From: Halichondria panicea
Taxonomy: Eukaryota > Porifera > Demospongiae > Suberitida > Halichondriidae
Reading direction: 5' to 3'
Assembly (NCBI RefSeq): GCF_963675165.1
Contig: NC_087387.1
Coordinates: forward strand, 3,326,189 to 3,390,188
Length of the DNA: 64,000 bases
The first letter of the stretch is position 1. Each line of letters opens with the position of its first letter. The translations under genes were made by a program, and so were the position numbers. The notes beneath the pieces were generated by a model, which had not been told where the DNA came from, made no database searches, and saw nothing but the letters and a program-made list of their open reading frames with translations. Positions 1 to 13,289 of the stretch are shown here, in pieces.

Positions 1-372
1 GAAGCCTGCAGATTGCTCATGAAAACTCTGATGATTTAGAGGAAATAATTGGTTATGTAAACGAGCTTGCTGACATTTTAATGGTGGTAGTTATGAGGAG
101 GCCATGAAGAATACCTCGGTGGTACAACGAGTACCACCTACTGAAGGCCACGGTTTGACATAACACAGGAACAAATTGAAGCTATGCTGGAGTTCAAAAT
201 TTCCTCGTTGTTAGGAGTATACACTTTACCGGAGAAAAAAAAAATTTGGCATTTCTTCTACTCTGAGTTGGACGAGCGTATTCGTGAGATCCGTAGAGAG
301 CAGTGGTGGATTAAGGATTCTGTATTCCGCGTAAGCGTGTCAGGGAAAGTATCCGACGAATTGACCCACTGA
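1..372 (+). pseudogene. Integrase-core transposase relic, N-terminal part
   Basis: Read in segments, the plus strand gives a helical acidic stretch (DDLEEIIGYVNELADIL, about 31-95) and then, in another frame near 145-210, RPRFDITQEQIEAMLEFKIS, followed by SSLLGVY and YSELDERIREIRREQ. The pattern 'GRPRF-I---Q---LL--F-----I--LLGVS' followed by 'YSDL-D-ELD' is the N-terminal HTH region of a multi-copy animal family with a retroviral-integrase-like catalytic core. A longer relative lies at 35.9-39.1 kb. The core itself is absent here, frames shift at least once, and a stop follows at 370-372. The left side is cut by the window edge. Family assignment is from memory of the motif. Confidence 0.55.
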
Positions 373-2000
373 ACACTCCTCCCACTGAACACTCCTTTAC
401 GATGCCTTTACGATGCCTTTATGATGGGGAAGGAATCGACATCTGTTCCGGGTCCTAATTATAGTACGAGTGTTTATATCCTTCATGTATGCTTCATGTA
501 TGCCATGTAGTACCATGGATGCAGTACATGTAATACTTTTTAACAAGCTAGACAAAATTAATTATCTGACAAAATTAATTATCTGCAAGATTTTGTACCA
601 AACATGTCTAGTCTAGGGGATACCCTAGTCTAGGGGATACCACATTTGCAGCCAGGGGAGATCGTTTATAGTGCTGAGTCGGCGCTATTATTAGTCATAC
701 TTATTAAAAAAAAGATCCAGAGGAGCACCTACACGCCATACACGCCAGACTGCTGTCCAGGAAGAGAAGTCCGTAGATTTTTAAATCATGAATTGATGTC
801 CAGTAGTTGAAACTGTTGACCAGACACAAAAATAGCGCATATTTTTTGCATGTGATCCTAATTCCTTAAATCGGTTGGCAGCACTGTGTATTTGCATTAT
901 GTATATTATTTCCTTTCCAGATGGTCATCATAAGCTGATTGTCTACCTCTCAAACAACAAGGCATCAACGATTTATAAGTCAGCAGAACGGTCTCCCATC
1001 ACGTGTGCGTACAGATTGTGGATTGGAGAATTTTGAAGTCACTTGTCACATGCTACAACATCGTGGTGAGGTAGCATAATCACTGGTAGTTCCACGCATA
1101 ATCGAAATTGTATTATGGAATAATGGACTAATGACTCTGTATGTGTATGTCTTCATTATGTGTACCGGCCCTGGGAGCGTGCTTGGAACAATCACACGCT
1201 ATTCACGGAAGGTGCCCACATTTCTGGTGCCCACATTTCTGGATTGAACCCAGTTGAATATCGATGAAAGTTATCGATGAAAGTGATTATAACTCTGACT
1301 TGGAAGATGATTTGTGAGCAATCAAGTCAATCCACTTGCTGAAAGTGAGCTATTGACATTTACCAGCGTGTGCTTTACCAGCGTGTGCTGCGAACAATTG
1401 AACAATCTATTAACAATATAACCTTATACTCGACATCACTTGTTTGTCAGTTTGTATGATCCTTCCAGACGGGAGGCTAGTATGTATAATTGAAAGCAGG
1501 GCTACATTATAATTTTCATATTATAGCGGCAGAATCTCGATCATTATTGTTGTTAACCGAATATACGCCATGACGTTACGTTGCGGGAACACCCCCGCAG
1601 CCATATTGATTTTTAAAAAATGCACAAATTAATCAGTTCTGTTCGTAACTTGAAAGCGCTTCGACTTTTGATTGTGCAAGTTAGACTAGGAAGAAAGAGA
1701 TCTACAAGATGATGCCCGAATCGCTTACTATCTCGCTGTGATCTACTTCTGTCAAGCGGTAAGTAGTAGTTGCGTATAATATTACTTGCTTTTTTGATTC
1801 GCTAGAAGCTCCTATGTAGCTGTAGAGTTTGTAGTGCTGAGAAGCGTTGCTTAGCCTCTACTGAATGTTTAGAGTCTACTGCATCACGACTTCAATTTAT
1901 TTAAAATCAGGCGCATAAAATCATAGATTGAGGGATTGGTCACGTGCGACAATGACTCCAACGTTGCCTCTTGAAACCATCCGTGTTACGGTTCAGAGTG
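373..2000. other. Gene-free AT-rich stretch
   Basis: No convincing exon was seen. The stretch holds many short tandem duplications, for example near 402-421, 481-502, 553-586, 608-641, 1209-1240, 1258-1284 and 1363-1391. Confidence 0.5.
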
Positions 2001-2039
2001 CAATAGGCAGTGGGCGTTAACACCATGCTAAACTCCTCT

Positions 2040-2260
2040 TCAGGTGTTATCTGTGTGGGTGTTATCTGTGTCTGTGCACATGTCAGTGTGCAATGTGCAT
2101 ATGTGTGCAATGTGCAGTGCATTTGTCAGTGCATTTGTCAGTGTGCAATGTCACTGTGCCTGTGCCTATGTCTATGGGGTGTTATGTCAGTGTGCAATAT
2201 GTCAGTGTGCAGTATATGTCAGTGTGCAGTGACCTATGTCAGTGTGTATATGTCAATATG
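2040..2260 (+). repeat. Degenerate CAGTGTGCAATGT minisatellite
   Basis: Imperfect tandem repetition of a 10-20-base unit related to GTCAGTGTGCAATGT runs through this stretch, with interspersed CTGTGTGGGTGTTAT units at the left. The open frames here on both strands (Cys/Val/Ser-rich or Cys/Thr/His-rich) are products of the repeat and not genes. Confidence 0.75.
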
Positions 2261-2540
2261 TAGTTATAAAATCTACACTTGTAGTGATTCCTCTGAGATC
2301 TACATGTATATGTGGAGGTCAAAGGTGAACACGATTAGGCTAGGTGTGCTATCTAAATGCAAAACGTGGACTCATGGAAGCAGATGATTCTAAATGCCTT
2401 TTATAAATTGAAGTCAAGGCTATTATAAGTCAACCGCTAAGTCAACCATGCGAATGCATAATTAAACATAATGAATATGAACTGCATATAGAGTGAGTCG
2501 CCAAACTCCGTCAGACATCAAAGTGCGTCAGGTAAAAGGG

Positions 2541-3215
2541 CACAAACAAAACAAGACTGATTCAAACTAATTACACACACTAACAGATGGCCATGGGCCT
2601 ATTATCCAGCGAAAACTTGGATAGGCCAAGTCGCTTCCAGTCTGAGCAGTGACTACCGAATTTTTCGATTTTCGTAAACTACACAGCTAGTGCTAGCTGA
2701 GTACAATCTAGATAAGAGTGCAGTACAGAGTGGAGTACAGAGTGGAGCAATTCCCAGAATCAGGCGACCCTGGAGCTACACTTGTTTCTTTCTGAGGTTG
2801 TAAAGTGCTGAGTCAGCAATATTCTGGCTATAAGCGCTAGTATATAGCGCCTAAACTTATAGCTAGAATAGTGCTGAGTCACAACCCTCACAAACTTTAC
2901 AACCCTCACAAAGAAACAAAGTGTAGCTCCGCTTTGCAGGGTCGCCTGATTCTGGGAATTGCTCCACTCTGTACTGCACTCTATCTAGATTGTACTCAGC
3001 TTGTGTCAGTTAGCTCTAGCTGTGTAGTTTGGCAAAAACGGCGATCGGTACGTTCTGACGAAAATCGAAGAATTCGGTAGTTTTTTTTATCACTGCTCGG
3101 ACTGGAAGCGACTTGGCCTATCCAAGTTTTCGCTGGATAATAGGCCCATCGCCATCTGTTAGTGTGTGTAATTAGTTTGAATCTATCTTGTTTTGTTTGG
3201 GCGTGTATCAATGAG
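2541..3215. repeat. Foldback (palindromic) element with ~300-bp arms
   Basis: The left arm (2541-2835) reappears reverse-complemented at 2870-3215. Matching landmarks in mirror order are ACAAACAAAACAAGA and its complement, TTATCCAGCGAAAACTTGG and its complement, the CAGTACAGAGTGGAG block, and GTGCTGAGTCA near the centre. The arms differ by point changes and small duplications (left arm has a doubled GAGTGGAGTACA). No coding potential was seen. The layout fits a foldback MITE or an inverted duplication. It directly abuts the copia relic to the right. Confidence 0.8.
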
Positions 3216-3235
3216 AAGTCAGCAAGAAGAAGCTG

Positions 3236-4390
3236 ATGCCCCTGAGGAAAGTGAAGGTGATGCCCGCCCCTGAGGAAAGCGAACAGAATACGCCAACTCC
3301 AGATGAGCACGGATATCCAGTCAGGGAAAGACGGCAGAAGCCAGTTTGGGAACTGAAATCGACGAAAGTTCCGGCTCAGTACAAGCAGCGGCAGATTCTG
3401 AGTACCTATAACTTGTTGAAAACAACACATGGGACTTAGTGACCCTGGCGATTGGATGCAAATGGATTTTCAAGATGAAGTATGGAGATGATGGTTCAGT
3501 GGCACGCTACAAAGGAAGACTAGTGGCCAAAGGATATTCAAAAAAATATGGGGGTCGACTACGAAGAGACCTTTGCCCCACCTGTGGTGCGTTTTGCAGT
3601 ACAAAATGATATGTTGATATGTTGGACATCAAATGGACGTTCATGAATGGTACTCTGGAAGAGATATATACAGGCTCACCTTGTATGCCGACTGAACCGT
3701 TCAGGCACCTCGATGCTGGAACATTATGTTCAAGGAGTTAAATTCTAACTCAGCAGATCCTTGTGTTTTCATCAAGAAAGAAAATGACAGAACGACCATT
3801 GTGGCAGACGACCTGATTATGCATACAAAGGATATGTTTGCCAACCAGTTTAAGATGAAAGCTACTGTCTCGGGATTAGTGTTGAACAGGATGAAAAAAA
3901 TAAAATGGGATCCATCAAAAGCAATACATAACTGCAATACATAACTTCAATGCTGTCCCAGTGGCAACACCAATGGTCATACTTGTTAAAGACCTGACAT
4001 CGCCTTTGCCGTGCCAACCACAGTGCAGTAATTGTGCTATGAGATGCTGACTGGGCAGGAGATAATGATGATAGAGTGGTCAGGTATTATTGATGGGAAA
4101 TGGAGCAGTCAGTTGGAGTAGCAGAAAGCAATCTGGCACTTCTTCAGAAGCGGCACTCAGCCTTGCAACTCAAGAAGCGATATGGTTGAGAAGATTGATG
4201 TATGAATCTGGATACTAATCTGTTTGAAGACAACCAAGGAACACCAAGGAACAATTGCTATGCCGGTGTCTCATTCTCGCACCAAACATAAATTATTGAT
4301 ATCAAGTACCAACTGAAAATGTTAACCAAGTCATTTCCCGAGTACGTGTTCGAAAACAAATGGAACTTTCATTAAGGGAGTGTTGAACAT
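3236..4390 (+). pseudogene. Ty1/copia retrotransposon pol relic (RT and RNase H)
   Basis: Copia reverse-transcriptase landmarks appear in order but in shifting frames: GCKWIFKMKYGDDGS and ARYKGRLVAKGYS followed by VDYEETFAPVVRF (about 3446-3596); MNGTLEEIY (about 3642-3670); FKELNSNSADPCVFIKKEND then ADDLIMHTKD (3726-3835), where the canonical YVDDL is now ADDL; FANQFKMKATVSGL; and an RNase H segment DADWAGDNDDRV, SWSSRKQSGTSSEAA, ATQEAIWLRRLMYE (about 4045-4205). These belong to PF07727 (RVT_2) and the copia RNase H. A proline/charge-rich segment before the RT (3236-3430, VRERRQKPVWE) resembles the usual linker. Gag, protease and integrase are not visible, and there are several frameshifts and gaps, so this is a dead copy. 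Confidence 0.85.
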
Positions 4391-4580
4391 ATAATTTCAA
4401 GGTTGAACTATAACGACTTATTAGTTTTGCATCATTTAGTCTATATTTAGTAACTATTCTAAAACATTCTGACAGGTTCTTATTTAACCATGTGTATAAT
4501 TGTTTTTGTCCATTAAACAAACAATTCTGACACCAGCGTGTTGCTTGCGATTGATTGCGAGCCAGATGCAAAGACAAAAG
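4381..4580 (+). repeat. Probable 3' LTR start of the copia relic
   Basis: Immediately after the pol relic, a purine-rich tract (ATTAAGGGAG) precedes TGTTGAACATATAA. This is the usual polypurine-tract plus TG... start of a copia LTR. The right boundary is not clear and no 5' LTR copy was found, so the extent is a guess. Confidence 0.4.
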
Positions 4581-4599
4581 AGAAGAAAGTGAAGAAAAC

Positions 4600-5309
4600 T
4601 GCAGTAAGCACTGGGGCAGACATGTGTAAATATATGGTTTACCTAATTTATTTGATCATCAGAGCTCCTGTTTTACATGTATTTAGCTAAGATTGGTAAG
4701 TAAGAAACTGGATATCTTGAGCTAGGAAGTAGTCATGGTTGCTTGAGAGTGAGCATTGAAATATGCAGTAGGCATAGCGCTAATTAGGCATAGCGCTAAT
4801 TGATCATGAATAATTCATAAGATATTTATTTTCTTTATTTCATTGTTTTTGTAACTTGCAATGATTATCAATGAAAAGATAACATGAAACAATGCTAGCT
4901 ATTATTGTAGTATTATTGTAGCTAAAAGTATCTATGTCTTGTAATCCAATGGAGGTCAGCTGCAAAAAACTGAGTATTTTGTCGTCAAATTGTGTTGGCT
5001 GCATAGCTTCTAGGTTGTCTTTCTGACCAGTATTCGATGCCTAAAGACTTACTGGAGGGCCAAAAATAGTCGCCATATTAGCCCACAAAAACAGCTAGAA
5101 ATGGTTTGTTTCAACTTACTCTCTTGGGAAAAACTCTTCGAGTCACCCTGCCCCTTTATTCGTATAATAGAGAAACAGCAGACTATACGGTAAGGAGGGG
5201 TTTCTTGATGCTTAGAATTGACGACAAGTGACCATTGCCAGATGAGAGCATTGAACACTACGCAAATTTGAGGAACTGTATACCGTAACCTTAATGTAGT
5301 GTGAAAACA
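4600..5309. other. Gene-free AT-rich stretch
   Basis: No supported gene. It contains a clear 14-bp tandem duplication at 4771-4801 (GGCATAGCGCTAATTA unit). Confidence 0.4.
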
Positions 5310-6121
5310 AGGGATCATCATCGTTGCCTAGCAACCAACCAACACCCCACAAATAACAATTGTTAACAAAAATTCACAATTATGTACAATTATGTACACA
5401 AACAATATTGTATGATGTTACTAAGTGACTGAACTTACTAAGTGACTGAACACATGATATAAGTGTTCAGAATATTCTCACGGTGACATGGCTCACTCAG
5501 GACTCAATCAGGATCTGCAGAGACTTGTCTATGAGTTTCTATCGGCAGACGCCCTTTTCCTGGGAAATAATTTCTTCGCCTACTTTCTTCACCTACACAC
5601 AGGTTTACAACACACAGGTTTACAAGTTCAATGGTGGCTCATGTTGTCCACTGTTGTACTGACTAGCCTAAACAAACCTATAGTGAAGCTATCAAGACTA
5701 CAAATGCTACTCTATAGTGACTTACCAGGTCCAGGAAGATGGTCCACCTCAAGTGCGCCTTCATCAGGATTCTCAGGCTCTTTCTTTTTAGCTTGACCTC
5801 TGAAAGGAAGCTTCCTACCTAGCTATGATCCCAGTCACTGTCCTCTCACATCGATATTCTCACTCTCTAGCTTCCCTAGAACCTCCCTGACATTGTACTA
5901 CGAAGATCTTGTAGCAATTATCAAATGGTCACTTTTCTTTCGAAGATTCTGATCGAACTGTACCTCGAAGCAAAATATTAAAAATACCACGTGGAAGAGC
6001 AGCTCAATGCGCATGTGCTGGTACCTGCAGCGTGTGCATAGCTCCAGCACAGTGTGCACAATGATTTTTTGAAATTTATCAGTAGCCATGCCGACTATAG
6101 TCGGCTAAAGCGGGGAAAGGG
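5310..6121 (+). mobile_element. Non-autonomous piggyBac-like element, copy 1 (left end degraded)
   Basis: Homologous through most of its length to copies at 10.7-11.5 kb and 48.7-52.2 kb. Shared landmarks: CCTAGCAACCAACC, CACGGTGACATGG, ATCAGGATCTGCAGA, CAGACGCCCTTTTCC, ACACAGGTTTAC (twice), TACTACGAAGATCTTG, CAGCTCAATGCGC. The right end is GCGGGGAAAGGG followed by TTAA (6122-6125), next to an inner palindrome GCCGACTATAGTCGGC. The left terminus is not recognisable. No transposase ORF is present. The 102-aa frame at 5488 is also in copy 2 only in a disrupted form, so I do not treat it as a gene. Confidence 0.7.
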
Positions 6122-6125
6122 TTAA

Positions 6126-9100
6126 TTCTGCCAAGAAGAGTACACAGTGGTGACGTCAGATGGTCAAGGTAAAAAATTGTTGGTTGCTTTAGTAACAGAG
6201 TTCTGGTTACAGCGCCACTGGAAAACACTCCCTTTCCTTTACACTCCCTTTCCTTTGAACTGGTCAGCTGCCCAAGATTCTCACAAAAAGGGGAGAACAC
6301 ACAATACAATGAGTCGACTTTTACTTCGGGTGTATAATAAAATAAATTTGATAACAGTCTCTGTATCTAACTGTGGTTTCCCCTTTCTCCCCTTTCTCTT
6401 GTGTAGGGCTTAAATTGGATTAAGAGACGACTTAAAGAAATTGTGCACAGCTTGCTAATTATGGGTGTCACATGCCATGCATAGAATTTATTATATACAG
6501 CACCACTTGTAGTATACATACTTGTAGTATACACATCTACTACAACAAATCTACTACAACAACATAATAATTATACAGAGCGTCACACATTATGAAACAC
6601 ACATTATGAAACACATGGTGTTATACAGCCAGCAGATTCTCTCCAGTCTCCGTCACATTGAATAGACAACTCGAGGGATAAAAATATGTCCGGACACCTA
6701 CAGGTTTTCCTCGTGTTTCGTACCAAGACACACTTGCAAATATCCAGATAAATCCAGATGAAAAGTTGCAGCACCTTCTGACTTTACAGGAGTTTGCTGG
6801 AATTGCTGGAATTGCGACACTTTCTCAGTTAGCCACTTTCTCAGTTAGCCACTTTCTCAGTTAGCCATAATTATATGCTTCATAACTATCCCAGAATGCT
6901 TGGGTGTAGAACTTACAACTTTCATCCCATTTAGGAGCACATACTTGTACTTGCGGAAGAGTAAATTCAACCGTACATTAGCTTGTTGCTGATCAGAAGA
7001 AAACTTGTGTCATCATCAGCAACGAGCCGGTAACTTTTTGCCGAAGATTGCACAGAGTTCTGTTTGATATTCACTAGGTGGCTTGTGAAATAATATTGTC
7101 CTGCAAAAAAGTGTGCTGTGCTCAAAATCCTGGCCTAAATAGATTTGTGAAAGCATCACTCTTCTACTATATATTATAATAGTTGATCAGGTGATCAGGT
7201 AAGTTCTGATCAGGTAAGTTCTGTCATGCAGTTCATAATTAATTTGGATATCTTATATATTGTAGACATTTCCAGAGTAGAAAGATCCTACAAAAAAAAG
7301 CATTTCACTTGATGGGCCCACAGAGCAAAGGGCCCAACTATACCCAGAGCAATCATACCCAGCAACACAGATCTATAATTATCTAATGCTTCCGTCTAAC
7401 ACGGACAGTCCATGAAATTGTGTTCACGTGATCTCGTTTCCAATCCCCACACCCCACACTGGCAAAAGCCAGTGGACTTTGGCAGTGGGTTGTGTAGGTC
7501 TAACCATGTATGAGGTCTAACCATGTATGTAACCATGCATACATGTACACCCGACGACTTATGTCCTATGGCTCGTTGTGACTAAGAATTATAACTGCAC
7601 TGCACTGTGGTAGTAACTGTTTTATTTGACCTCGATGGGATGTGTTTTTCACATGTATTAGACCGACACGACACAGGTGCTAGTATTGTGGCATGGACAA
7701 GACAAGAACTTGCGTTATCCGAGAAATTTTCAGCCTCATGTCAAGCGAAAAATTTATCACAGAGGCGCTATCCAACTCAAGAGCATGTAGCGCATCAAGG
7801 AGTGAGAAAATGAAAGTTCCTTGAGACTAAAATAGCATGTCAGCACTACGCCATATATTGCCCTAGGGTTAGCATACCCAGATGGCCAGAAAACAGCCGG
7901 CAATGCCCCAACCAACCTCATCATCTAAATTTCCTAAAGAAAGATGCATTAACACAAGGTCCATTCTAGTCAATAATTTATGGATCTATAATTATAGATC
8001 GTGTAATTATTATTCATGAAACATCCTTGTCCATACTTCTTCACAACACAGTCTGAAGCAACAAAATTATATTAGTTGATTACATTTTGCTTGATTACAT
8101 TTTGCAACTTATGCTTACCGCTTACCACTGATCTTAGTCACTCGGATCTGATCCAACACACTTTTGTGGCAGTTGGATTTCTTGCTCTCAAAAGCAAGAG
8201 AATTTTTCAGTTCCTCAGAGCACATCCATATATCCATAATTATATGCATACACATCTCTCGCTGGAATGGTTTCTTCTGTGAAATTAAATGGTCATGCAT
8301 GTAGTGTGATCCAATGTGATCCGTTCCACCTCCACCTTGACTCCACTTCTTTTCTGATAACCCTCGAAACCGAAACCTAACTCGTCCTTTTTCAACATCG
8401 AAACAATGAGGTCTAGCTTTTCTTCAATCCGTATTGCTCGGTCCTATTTATTTTCCAGTAATACAATAATAATTATTGTCTCTACCTTGGTGTACATAAC
8501 TCGTAGCTCATCTCCATCCTCCTGATCTCTCCACCCTCCTGATCCTACATAATTCATAAACTTGAAATCTGTATCTCATGTACAATGATGTATATGAATC
8601 TGCCAACAAAATTAATGTGGTATATACATGTCCTTACTTACGCTTAGATATTTGTTGTCAGTAGTGACTCAGTCTTGTCACTACTGTCACTACTGTCAAA
8701 CAATGATAAAATAATTACTTAAAGCTTCCACCTTTGCTGTTTGAGCTTAATCTATCTCGTTTCGGCTATCTCTCGGCTCTTCTCGGAATCTATCGTCTCC
8801 ATCTTAATTTGAGGTTTCTTCTGGCTTTTTTTTCACGTATTCTACATGATTATACCATAATCATTTTGAGAAAGTGAATAATTTTATACGCACTTCTTCA
8901 TAGTTAGTTCCACGTTTTAGGGGAAGCATTAAAAGTAGACAACTTTCCTACTGCTGTGCACAATTGTTTCCCAGTTTGAGAACACTTCACTACCACTGGT
9001 TCTGCATGATAGACATTTTAGAATACTACACATTTTAGAATGCATGCTACAATTAAAGGAACAAATATGCTGCCTCCACAACGACGCTTTCACTAGTGCA

Positions 9101-10680
9101 TATAATTATGAAACGCTTATGCATAATTATAAATACTGCATAATTATAAATACCGTATTATTCGAATTGTGCATGTAACCATAGATAGAAGAAGGAAAGG
9201 GATTGACATGATGCTCTATCAATTGTACGTGTGACGTCATAACATGATTTTAGAGGCTTGTTGAGCTACTGGAAAGCTGGTAAGCTGGTAACTCGCCCAC
9301 AGTCTGAAGCGTTGATTGTTTTATGAGAAACTCCAGCTATGTATTGGGTAGTCAACACCCACAGGGCTATGCTGAGCCATAGCAGACTACCTACAGACTC
9401 CTAGCTACTGAGTTTCTTGGATTTCTGCTGTATTGTAAGTTTTGTTCCTATATCATCACCCCTGGTTTGTGTAATAGGCTGTATTTAGTATGAGGAGAAA
9501 GCCTATAGTGTATAGAATGGGAATAGCTACTTTGTAAAGTTTTCCTAGGTACATTAGCAAACATATTGTACAAATAGAAGTACAAATAGAACAAAATATG
9601 GCAGCATGTTTCCGTTCCTCTTACCTTATCCAGCGATGAGCAATAGCACTATAGTTTTACAGTAGCATGCGTTATTAACAGTAGAATGGGAATAGCATAG
9701 TTAGATAGCTATACACTTATTTATGAAGGCTCAATCACTTGTTTTACAATTGTGCAATTATTGTGTATTTTATATTATTCCCATATTAGTACTGTGTATA
9801 ATACACAAGATACAAACTTATTATCAGCAGTTCAAACACAGGACATGGGGAACCTGAAGAGGGAATATGGAATGCTAGACAAAGATAGAAGTGGTCCTTT
9901 CAAGTAAACTTGTGATAAATCAAGCATTTCTGTAGTATTATAGCTATATCCAGATCAATCTTTACCAACATACATGTACTAAGTACATAGTATAAGAGTA
10001 TAAGCATTGTTCAATGTCACACATAAATGATAAAATTGTTGCATAATTATAGTGTTGTCTTCTATCCATGGTGTGTTTACATGGTGTGTTTATCGTAGAA
10101 ATCACAAAGCTCTAGAAGACTCCCAGAAGCTTTCAGAGAGTCTGGACCGTCTCTCTGGCAGTCAACTTCTTCTCTTCTTCACAAACTTGATACTATCCAC
10201 ATAATTGCCTCTTCTTGTGTTAATAATTATTATCCTCGTTTGTTCTTTTTTTCAAATGATAAATTCCATGTGGATGGTGTTAGGGGTTAAGTATGGCATT
10301 TCCTGTCACATGACGCAACTAGCCTATAGTACAAGATTCTATTGCGTTTCCAATCCCTTTCCCTATGATGTAACACATGCACACTTTCTAAAGTCTTCTC
10401 TAGCTGTAATTATAGCGCAGCATAATTATATATAATTACTAGGAACATGCACTATAATTATACTGAGCGGCGCATAATAATCATTACACATAAATTATAT
10501 ACAGCATCACGTACATGCATGTACAATGTACGTATACTGCACTGACAATTAACTTACTATTTGTCAAACTTCAAACTTTCTTCGACAGAAGATACATTTA
10601 GAGTGTAGTCATTGTATCTGCTTGGGATAACAGATCTTGATCTTGCTATCTTGGATGGCACTGCCACTTTCCTCAGAAGA
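6126..10680. other. Long gene-free region
   Basis: No exon with family resemblance or a convincing splice pattern was found over about 4.5 kb. It is AT-rich, has many ATAATTAT sites (about 6870, 7376, 7992, 8243, 9107, 9123, 9142, 10045, 10410, 10450) and many short tandem duplications (6222-6256, 6588-6614, 6829-6866, 7185-7225). A 68-codon open frame at 7607-7813 is short and unsupported. Confidence 0.5.
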
Positions 10681-11520
10681 TACTTTCCCCGTTTTAATTA
10701 AAACATGAAAATACAGAATAAATATTCAAAATTCATACATTGAAATCACTTGTAACTATTTCCTACAGGTAGCGCAGGTTACCTAGCAACTGACCACCCC
10801 CACTAATTAGCAATTGTTTACAAACATTCACAACTATGTACACAAATAGTATTGTATGAGGGCACAGGGCACAGAGTGGCTAAAGACACTAAATAAGTGT
10901 TCTTAATGTTTTCACGGTGACATGGTTCAATCAGGATCTGCAGAAAGTTCTCTGCGAGGTCATATCAGCAGACGCCCTTTTCCCGGGAAATCACCTACAC
11001 ACAGGTTTACACACAGGTTTACAAGTTCAATGGTGGCTCATGATGTCCACTGCTGTACTAACTAGCCTAACTAGCCTAAACACAGTTATATATATACTGA
11101 AGCTATCAAGACTACAAATGCTACTCTAGACTTAACCAGATCCAAGAAGTTGTTCCATCGCAAGAGCTTCTTCTTCAGGCCTTCAGGCTCTATATTTTCT
11201 AGCTTGAGGTAGCTAGCTATGATCCCAGTCATTGTCCTCTCACTCAACAAGGCAGGCCATAAGCATCGATATTCTCACTGTCTAGCTATACTTTAGAACC
11301 TCACTAAGGTTGTACTACGAAGATCTTGAAACATTATCAAACGGTCACTTTTCTTTCTACATTACTGTACCAAGCGTACCTCGAGGCCTCGAGGCAGCAT
11401 ATTAAAGATACCACGTGAAAGAGCAGCTCAATGCGCTGGTACCTACAGTGTGTACACAGCTCCAACACTGAAAATGACCACTAGAGTGGCCGTCATATGA
11501 CGGCTTTAACAGGGAAAGGG
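10681..11520 (+). mobile_element. Non-autonomous piggyBac-like element, copy 2
   Basis: The right end reads CATATGACGGCTTTAACAGG then GAAAGGG and TTAA (11521-11524). The left end near 10681 reads CTTTCCCCGTTTTAATTAAA, matching the opposite terminus of the 48.7-52.2 kb copy, but its flanking TTAA is no longer present. Interior sequence matches copy 1 (CACGGTGACATGG, CAGACGCCCTTTTCC, doubled ACACAGGTTTAC, CTACGAAGATCTTG). About 840 bp, no transposase. TTAA target sites and CCCTTT-type ends are the hallmark of piggyBac-related MITEs. Confidence 0.75.
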
Positions 11521-11954
11521 TTAAAGTCAATCAGTGTACACATTCTATTATGGACTTCCTGTTTACTTATCTTTATTCTTATTCTTCATTTATTGTTATG
11601 TAATCATTTATTGTTATGTAATGAATGTCACATGATCTTTTGTGTAGCTGTAGCATTTTCAGTCCTTGCTTTTTGTTCGATTCTGATTGATAAAACTTGA
11701 ATTCTACTCTCTTAGTGTCAATCAGAACAGTCAATCAGCAGCAGGCAAACTATAGCTTTTGAACCACTACAAAATGTCTGCCAACTGATGTGTGAATTCT
11801 ATCACCAAGGTGCACAAATTATATATACAGCCAGCATTAAGATGGCAGGAACAAGGAGGACCTATATCAAGATACAAGAAATATGTACAAGATGCTCTTG
11901 CTCCAGTACCTCGAATGACACGCTTAGTGCTTAGCCGGTAAATAATTACCATGC

Positions 11955-13285
11955 ATGGCAAGAGTACTTTCGATTTCTACTTTCTTTCTAGCGCTAACCA
12001 ATTACCCACAACTTCACTTCACTGATGGCCCCCTATCACAAACGGATGACGATCCCTCTCAGATGCATCAATGCCAAACGGATGACGATCCCCTCTCAGA
12101 TGGATCAATGCCCACGGATGACGATCCCATGGAGGATTCTGGTTGATTCTGGTTAGTGCATGCACATCATACGTACCATCCCTAATAAACCACTGGGTGG
12201 GGGCGCTGGGCATAGTTACGTACTCAATTATGTCACATGCAGTGATACACTTGGCATGGACTACGGCGATGACACCTCCTCTGATGACATCTCAAGTACG
12301 GAAACTCCATCGTCGGAGAAGCTACCTGTGTGGTGCATACTGCATTTTGCCTCGAGTGCAATCGAGGACCTAGCGTGTTGTTTGCCCAGAACCAAATTCC
12401 GAAAATATTTTACTAGGTGTACTGTGAACGTTCCTGTCAAAACGAATCGTGCCAAAACTCTAAGGAGTACAGCTATATGGTATCAGCCTCTGAAAACTAT
12501 TGTCACTGGTAAGTGTATCTATATATCATGGTTAACTATCTATTAATTTTATGTAGATCAATGGAGCCATTACCCACTTTCAAACTGTACCTGTACCGAG
12601 GAGCTGTGAGTGATGTGTGGAACGGACAAGTGCACTCTTCTCGTATCCAGAACTTTCAATGAACGTCCCTTTATTCAAGTACTCATCAACGAGCTTTTGG
12701 CCGGTTTACCTCGTAGTACACAATTTGCCCCCTTTTGCCCCCTGATATCAGAATGAACTCACTGCTATCTGGGGTGCGGAGAAGGCGCACTACTCAAAAC
12801 GATCAAGTCACTGTGCAACGTTGGCGTGGAAGCCGAAAGTTCTAAGGGCTATTTGACATGCCTGCAAAAGCTGGACCAAATGGAGAATTTGCTCACTTGA
12901 AGCTCACTCTGAGTTGAGCTTCTCTTCTACTCACTTCCTCTTCTCTTGGACTTCTCTGTACATATTTTATCTGTACATATTTTATTGCAAGATTCGTTCA
13001 CTAAACAGCAAATTGATGCGATGACTTTGTGAAGCTGCTTCCAGATTTATACGGTTTACGTAGTTGTACTGCAAATGCTCATGCTTTATCTCACGGGTCC
13101 ACTCTGGACACATTCTGCCTTTGGTCATCTGAAGAATATGATACATGGGAAATGCTGTGTACTAGACCAACTTGCTCTCACCCTGCAACAGGAGTTAGCT
13201 AATGAAACCGATGCTGTGTGCTGTGAGGAGTGCAGGTTGACAAACATGACGGAATGGCAATGTACAGAATTGGCCTTAAGCTAAT
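11955..13285 (+). pseudogene. CACTA (En/Spm) transposase relic
   Basis: The clear part is 13027-13284: FVKLLPDLYGLRSCTANAHA, then GPLWTHSAFGHLKNMIHGK and CCVLDQLALTLQQEL. This matches the C-terminal region of TNP2-like CACTA transposases ('LFPELYGERNCT-N-H ... WGPLW-HSAFGFE--NGHL---HGT'), with the 'HL-DCVR' and 'FENAN' segments missing. Upstream pieces may be the same gene: an acidic N-terminal exon with three TDDDP-like repeats (11955-12146), a Ser/Asp-rich exon starting near 12240, and a stretch near 12755-12860. Frameshifts and stops separate them. A better copy on the other strand is at 29.7-33.0 kb. Confidence 0.65.
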
Positions 13286-13289
13286 ACGC

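Noticed and set aside
2010..2387. 125-codon Cys/Val-rich frame resembling a secreted Cys-rich peptide
   Set aside because: It is produced by the CAGTGTGCAATGT minisatellite; the opposite strand is open as well.
5488..5796. 102-codon frame with hydrophobic segments in a piggyBac-like MITE
   Set aside because: The homologous positions in copies 2 and 3 are disrupted by indels and there is no transposase similarity.
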